NCBI RefSeq assembly: GCF_014643255.1
Contig: NZ_BMJI01000014.1
Coordinates: 1 to 64,000 of the forward strand
Direction of reading: 5' to 3'
DNA from: Tersicoccus solisilvae
Lineage (GTDB): Bacteria > Actinomycetota > Actinomycetes > Actinomycetales > Micrococcaceae
DNA: 64,000 nt
Shown: positions 61,137 through 64,000 of the stretch, in pieces
Layout of the letters: each line of letters begins with the position of its first letter
How positions within the stretch are numbered: position 1 is the stretch's first letter
Notes under the pieces: generated by a model
The model's database searches: none
What the model saw: the letters and a program-made list of their open reading frames with translations, nothing else
Told to the model about the DNA's origin: nothing
Translations under genes and position numbers: made by a program

Positions 61137-61142
61137 AGTGTA
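61137..61142 (-). promoter_or_regulatory. -10 element (TACACT) of the ROK kinase gene, leaderless-type
   Basis: TACACT on the minus strand is followed by seven bases and the ATG at 61129. Confidence 0.5.
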
Positions 61143-61217
61143 GGTCCGGGACCTCGCGGGGCCGCGATCGACCGGGGTGGCGGCCGCGCTTGCGCGGTCG
61201 GGCGGTCGCGCGGCTAG

Positions 61218-61235
61218 AGTTACCCGTTAGTAACT
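61218..61235. promoter_or_regulatory. Candidate operator upstream of the acyl-CoA ligase gene
   Basis: AGTTAC and GTAACT are perfect arms around CCGTTA, an AT-rich dyad in GC-rich DNA of the size bound by TetR-type regulators. TAGAGT (61215-61220) overlaps it and TATGCT (61263-61268) is a possible -10 downstream. Confidence 0.5.
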
Positions 61236-61340
61236 TCGGTCCCGGTGCCCGGCGCCGGCCGATATGCTGACCGAGAAGCAGACGGCGGCGACCGATCGCC
61301 CGACCGTCCGTGTGCTGCACACGATGTCGAAGGAGCTCTC

Positions 61341-63146
61341 GTGCGCGAAGCCGTCGTCCCGGCCCTGGTCGAGGTTGATCCGGACCTGAACATCACCGAT
61401 CTGCTGCTGCGGCAGACCGCCAAGCCGAACGACCCGGCCCTGTTCGCGCGGCGCGGTGCCGGCGACGACTGGGAGGACGTGCCCGCCTCCCGCTTCCTCG
61501 CCGAGGTCACGGCCATCGCGCGCGGCCTCATCGCCGGCGGCATCCGACGCGGCGACCGGGTGGGCATCATGGCCTCGACCAGCTACCAGTGGTCGCTCGT
61601 CGACTTCGCGATCTGGTTCGCCGGGGCGGTGTCCGTGCCCGTGTACGAGACCTCCGCGCCGAGCCAGGTGGCGTGGAACCTCAGCGACTCCGGGGCGAGC
61701 GCCGTGTTCGTCGAGTCGGAGCGGCATCGGCAGACGGTCGAGCGGGCACGCGAGCTCGAGGATCTGTCCGATGTCCACGCGATCTGGACCATGGACGACG
61801 CCGGGTTGGCGCCGCTGATCGCGTCCGGTCGCGACGTGGCCGACGCCACCGTGGAGGAGCGACGCAGCGCGGCGGGACTGGCGGACACCGCGACCATCAT
61901 CTACACCTCCGGCACCACCGGGCGCCCGAAGGGCGTCGCGCTGACGCACGGCAACTTCGTGCGGCTGTCCGACAACGCGGCCGCCGCCATCGCCGCGGTG
62001 GCGCACGAGGGCGCCCGCACCATCATGTTCCTGCCCCTGGCGCACGTGTTCGCCCGGTTCATCGCCGTGCTCGCCGTCTCCGCCGGCTGCGTCGTCGCGC
62101 ACACCCCGGACGTGAAGAACCTGCTGCGGGATCTGCAGGGCTTCCGCCCCGACTTCATCCTCGTGGTGCCGCGCGTGTTCGAGAAGGTCTACAACGCCTC
62201 GAAGCTGAAGGCCGAGGACGGCGGGCGCGGCAGGATCTTCGCCGCGGCCGAGCACGTGGCGATCGACTGGTCGCGGGCCCGTCAGGCCGGTTCGGTGCCG
62301 CTGGGGCTGCGGCTCCGGCACGCCGTGTTCGACCGGCTCGTCTACGGCAAGCTGCGCGCCGCGATGGGTGGCCGGGTCCGCTTCGCCGTCTCCGGCGGCG
62401 GCCCGCTCGGCGAGCGCCTCGGCCACTTCTTCGACGGCGTCGGCGTGACCGTGCTCGAGGGCTACGGTCTGACCGAGACGACGGCGCCGCTCTCGGTGAA
62501 CACCCCGGAGAAGATCAAGATCGGCAGCGTGGGGCCGGCCCTGCCGGGCAACGGCATCCGCATCGCCGAGGACGGCGAGGTGCTGGCCTCCGGCATCTGC
62601 GTGACCCCCGGCTACTGGCAGCGGGACGACCTGAACGCCGAGGCCTTCTCCGACGGCTGGTTCCACACCGGTGACCTCGGTGAGCTCGACGACGACGGCT
62701 ACCTGCGGATCACCGGCCGCAAGAAGGAGATCATCGTGACCTCCGGCGGCAAGAACGTGGCGCCGAGCGGGCTCGAGGACGCCATTCGCGCCGACACCCT
62801 GATCTCGCAGTGCATCGTCGTCGGCGATCACCGGCCCTTCATCAGCGCCCTGGTCACGCTCGACGAGGAGGCGCTGCCCGGGTGGCTGGCGCGCCACCAG
62901 CTCCCGGAGATGCCGGTGGCCGAGGCGGCCGGCAACGACGCCGTCATCGCCCGCGTCCAGGAACTCGTCGACGCCGCCAACGAACGGGTGTCCCGGGCGG
63001 AGTCCATCCGCGCGTTCCGGATCGTGCCGACCGACTTCACGGAGGCCACCGGTCACCTGACCCCGTCACTGAAGCTGCGGCGGGCCCGGGTGGTGGCCGA
63101 CTTCGAGGACGTGATCGAGGAGATCTACGCCGCGAAACAGCGGTGA
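61341..63146 (+). CDS. Long-chain fatty acid--CoA ligase (FadD-like AMP-binding enzyme)
   Basis: The adenylating enzyme of 601 aa activates fatty acids with ATP and CoA. Motifs are IYTSGTTGRPKGVALTH (P-loop), GYGLTETTAPL, GWFHTGDLGELDDDGY and the hinge ITGRKKEIIVTSGGKNVAP. The C-terminus ends with VVADFEDVIEEIYA, typical of the FadD15-like group in actinobacteria. The GTG at 61341 is chosen because AAGGAG lies five bases upstream; the frame is open further 5'. A dyad-symmetric operator lies 105-125 bases upstream. It is divergent from the ROK kinase and followed by palindrome copy 3. Confidence 0.94.
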   Translation: MREAVVPALVEVDPDLNITDLLLRQTAKPNDPALFARRGAGDDWEDVPASRFLAEVTAIARGLIAGGIRRGDRVGIMASTSYQWSLVDFAIWFAGAVSVPVYETSAPSQVAWNLSDSGASAVFVESERHRQTVERARELEDLSDVHAIWTMDDAGLAPLIASGRDVADATVEERRSAAGLADTATIIYTSGTTGRPKGVALTHGNFVRLSDNAAAAIAAVAHEGARTIMFLPLAHVFARFIAVLAVSAGCVVAHTPDVKNLLRDLQGFRPDFILVVPRVFEKVYNASKLKAEDGGRGRIFAAAEHVAIDWSRARQAGSVPLGLRLRHAVFDRLVYGKLRAAMGGRVRFAVSGGGPLGERLGHFFDGVGVTVLEGYGLTETTAPLSVNTPEKIKIGSVGPALPGNGIRIAEDGEVLASGICVTPGYWQRDDLNAEAFSDGWFHTGDLGELDDDGYLRITGRKKEIIVTSGGKNVAPSGLEDAIRADTLISQCIVVGDHRPFISALVTLDEEALPGWLARHQLPEMPVAEAAGNDAVIARVQELVDAANERVSRAESIRAFRIVPTDFTEATGHLTPSLKLRRARVVADFEDVIEEIYAAKQR

Positions 63147-63198
63147 CCCCACCCACCACCACGCCACCACGCCACCACCACCGCGACCACGCCACCAC

Positions 63199-63273
63199 GC
63201 GCCAGGTCGTCAATAGATGCTGCATCCGGGCCCCGCAAGGGGCAGGATGCAGCATCTATTGACGACCTGGCGC
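63199..63273. repeat. Long palindromic repeat, copy 3
   Basis: Perfect 29-bp arms (63199-63227 with 63245-63273) are capped by a further hairpin, GCCCC and GGGGC around GCAA. The outer arms match copy 2. It lies between two convergent genes, where it could also serve as a bidirectional terminator. Confidence 0.9.
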
Positions 63274-63300
63274 TGTCCGGCCCGGGGGGGCCGGGGGGAG

Positions 63301-64000
63301 CTACCCGCCGGTACCGAGGCCGAGGAGTGCGTTCTCGACCACCTCGGTCAGCGCCGGGTGGATCCAGTACTGGCCCCGGGCCATCCGGTGGGCGGGCAGG
63401 TCGGTGTGCATCGCCTGGATCAGCGGCTGGATGAGCATCGACGCCTCGTGGCCCATCAGGTGCGCGCCGAGGAGCCGGCCGGTGCCGCGCTCGGCGATCA
63501 GCTTGACGATGCCGGTCGTGTCCTCCATCGCCCACCCGTAGGCGGTGCTGCCGTAGTCCTGGACGACGACGGCGAGCTCCTCCCCCACGGCCGCGCAGTG
63601 CTCGCGGGCCTGCGCCTCGGTCATCCCCACCTGCGCGAGCTGCGGGTGGGTGAACACGGCGGACGGGACGAACCGGTGATCGCTGGCCAGCAGCGGCCCG
63701 GTGGCGGTGAGGTTGTGCGCGACGACGCGTGCCTCGTGGTTGGCGACGTGCTTGAGCTGGTGCTCGGAGCTGACGTCGCCCAGGGCCCAGACGCCGGGGA
63801 CGGGCCGGCCGCCGGCGAGCACCCGCTGGTACGCGTCCACCGCCAGTCGGCCGTCCGGGTGCAGGTCCAGGCCCGCGGCGGCGGCGTCCAGCCGGTCGGT
63901 GTTGGGGATGCGGCCGGCGGCGATCAGCACGAGATCGGCCTCCACCGGGCCGGCGTCGTTCCCGTCGGTGTCCATCAGCCCCACCCGGACGGGGCCGGTG
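63301..64000 (-). CDS. mtr: Mycothione reductase, 5' end outside window
   Basis: The visible 233 residues are the C-terminal half of a pyridine nucleotide-disulfide oxidoreductase. They include [36 protein letters not shown] (FAD-binding Asp) and [17 protein letters not shown]. The dimer-interface end [20 protein letters not shown] carries the catalytic His. That ending ([11 protein letters not shown]) is typical of mycothione reductase rather than lipoamide dehydrogenase. The enzyme keeps mycothiol reduced with NADPH, so the organism is expected to make mycothiol. The redox-active cysteines lie in the missing N-terminal half. Confidence 0.85.
   Translation of the reverse strand, partial: TGPVRVGLMDTDGNDAGPVEADLVLIAAGRIPNTDRLDAAAAGLDLHPDGRLAVDAYQRVLAGGRPVPGVWALGDVSSEHQLKHVANHEARVVAHNLTATGPLLASDHRFVPSAVFTHPQLAQVGMTEAQAREHCAAVGEELAVVVQDYGSTAYGWAMEDTTGIVKLIAERGTGRLLGAHLMGHEASMLIQPLIQAMHTDLPAHRMARGQYWIHPALTEVVENALLGLGTGG

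Overview
The window is a very GC-rich chromosomal segment of an actinobacterium, most likely a member of the Micrococcales. Three things point there: an actinobacterial division and cell-wall (dcw) cluster with Wag31/DivIVA, SepF and YggT but no FtsA; a mycothione reductase at the right edge; and a MurE that lacks the DNPR signature of diaminopimelate-adding enzymes, which suggests lysine-type peptidoglycan. Genes are dense and mostly housekeeping. I saw no rRNA, tRNA, CRISPR array, insertion sequence or prophage.

Layout. 1-5.1 kb: an atypical kinase-like gene (cut by the left edge), lipB-lipA for lipoylation, a PRC-barrel/DUF2382 stress-type protein and a DUF4191 membrane protein. 5.1-12.8 kb: the glutamine synthetase region, with an RDD protein, glnA behind a GlnR-type box, a tiny HTH regulator divergent from an O-methyltransferase, glnE (GS adenylyltransferase), glnA2 and a 54-aa protein. 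12.9-21.3 kb: a luciferase-like monooxygenase/FMN reductase/MarR operon, an EF-G-binding (FBP) gene with a possible leader peptide, map, ppgK, nrdR with tandem NrdR boxes, hisD and a flavin reductase. 21.3-25.6 kb: dnaE and a small membrane protein. 25.7-48 kb: a dcw cluster read leftwards, mraZ-rsmH-ftsL-ftsI-murE-murF-mraY-murD-ftsW-murG-murC-ftsQ-ftsZ-pgeF-yggS-sepF-yggT-divIVA-lspA-rluD. Many of its genes overlap by 1-8 bases (ATGA, GTGA, TGATG), indicating translational coupling. 48.6-58.6 kb: DUF3040, dinB, polyprenyl synthase, an Rv2175c-like regulator, a LysM/transglycosylase, a PASTA Ser/Thr kinase, aroG (class II DAHP synthase) and plsC. This order recalls the idsA2-Rv2175c-pknL-aroG region of Mycobacterium tuberculosis. 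58.7-64 kb: an alpha/beta hydrolase, a membrane protein, a ROK glucokinase, a FadD-type acyl-CoA ligase and mycothione reductase (cut by the right edge).

Regulatory DNA is the most informative part. About fourteen genes start 6-7 bases after a TAnnnT or CAnnnT hexamer, as expected of leaderless transcripts. There are good candidate operators for MraZ (five repeats at exactly 10-bp period over the mraZ promoter), GlnR, NrdR and the unnamed HTH protein (two perfect palindromes lying on the -35 and -10 of its own promoter).

The main unexplained element is a family of three long palindromes (about 25.07, 35.13 and 63.24 kb). Their outer arms are conserved, including a compensated base change, and their centres vary. 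One copy lies inside the 3' end of murG and adds about 24 residues to the protein.
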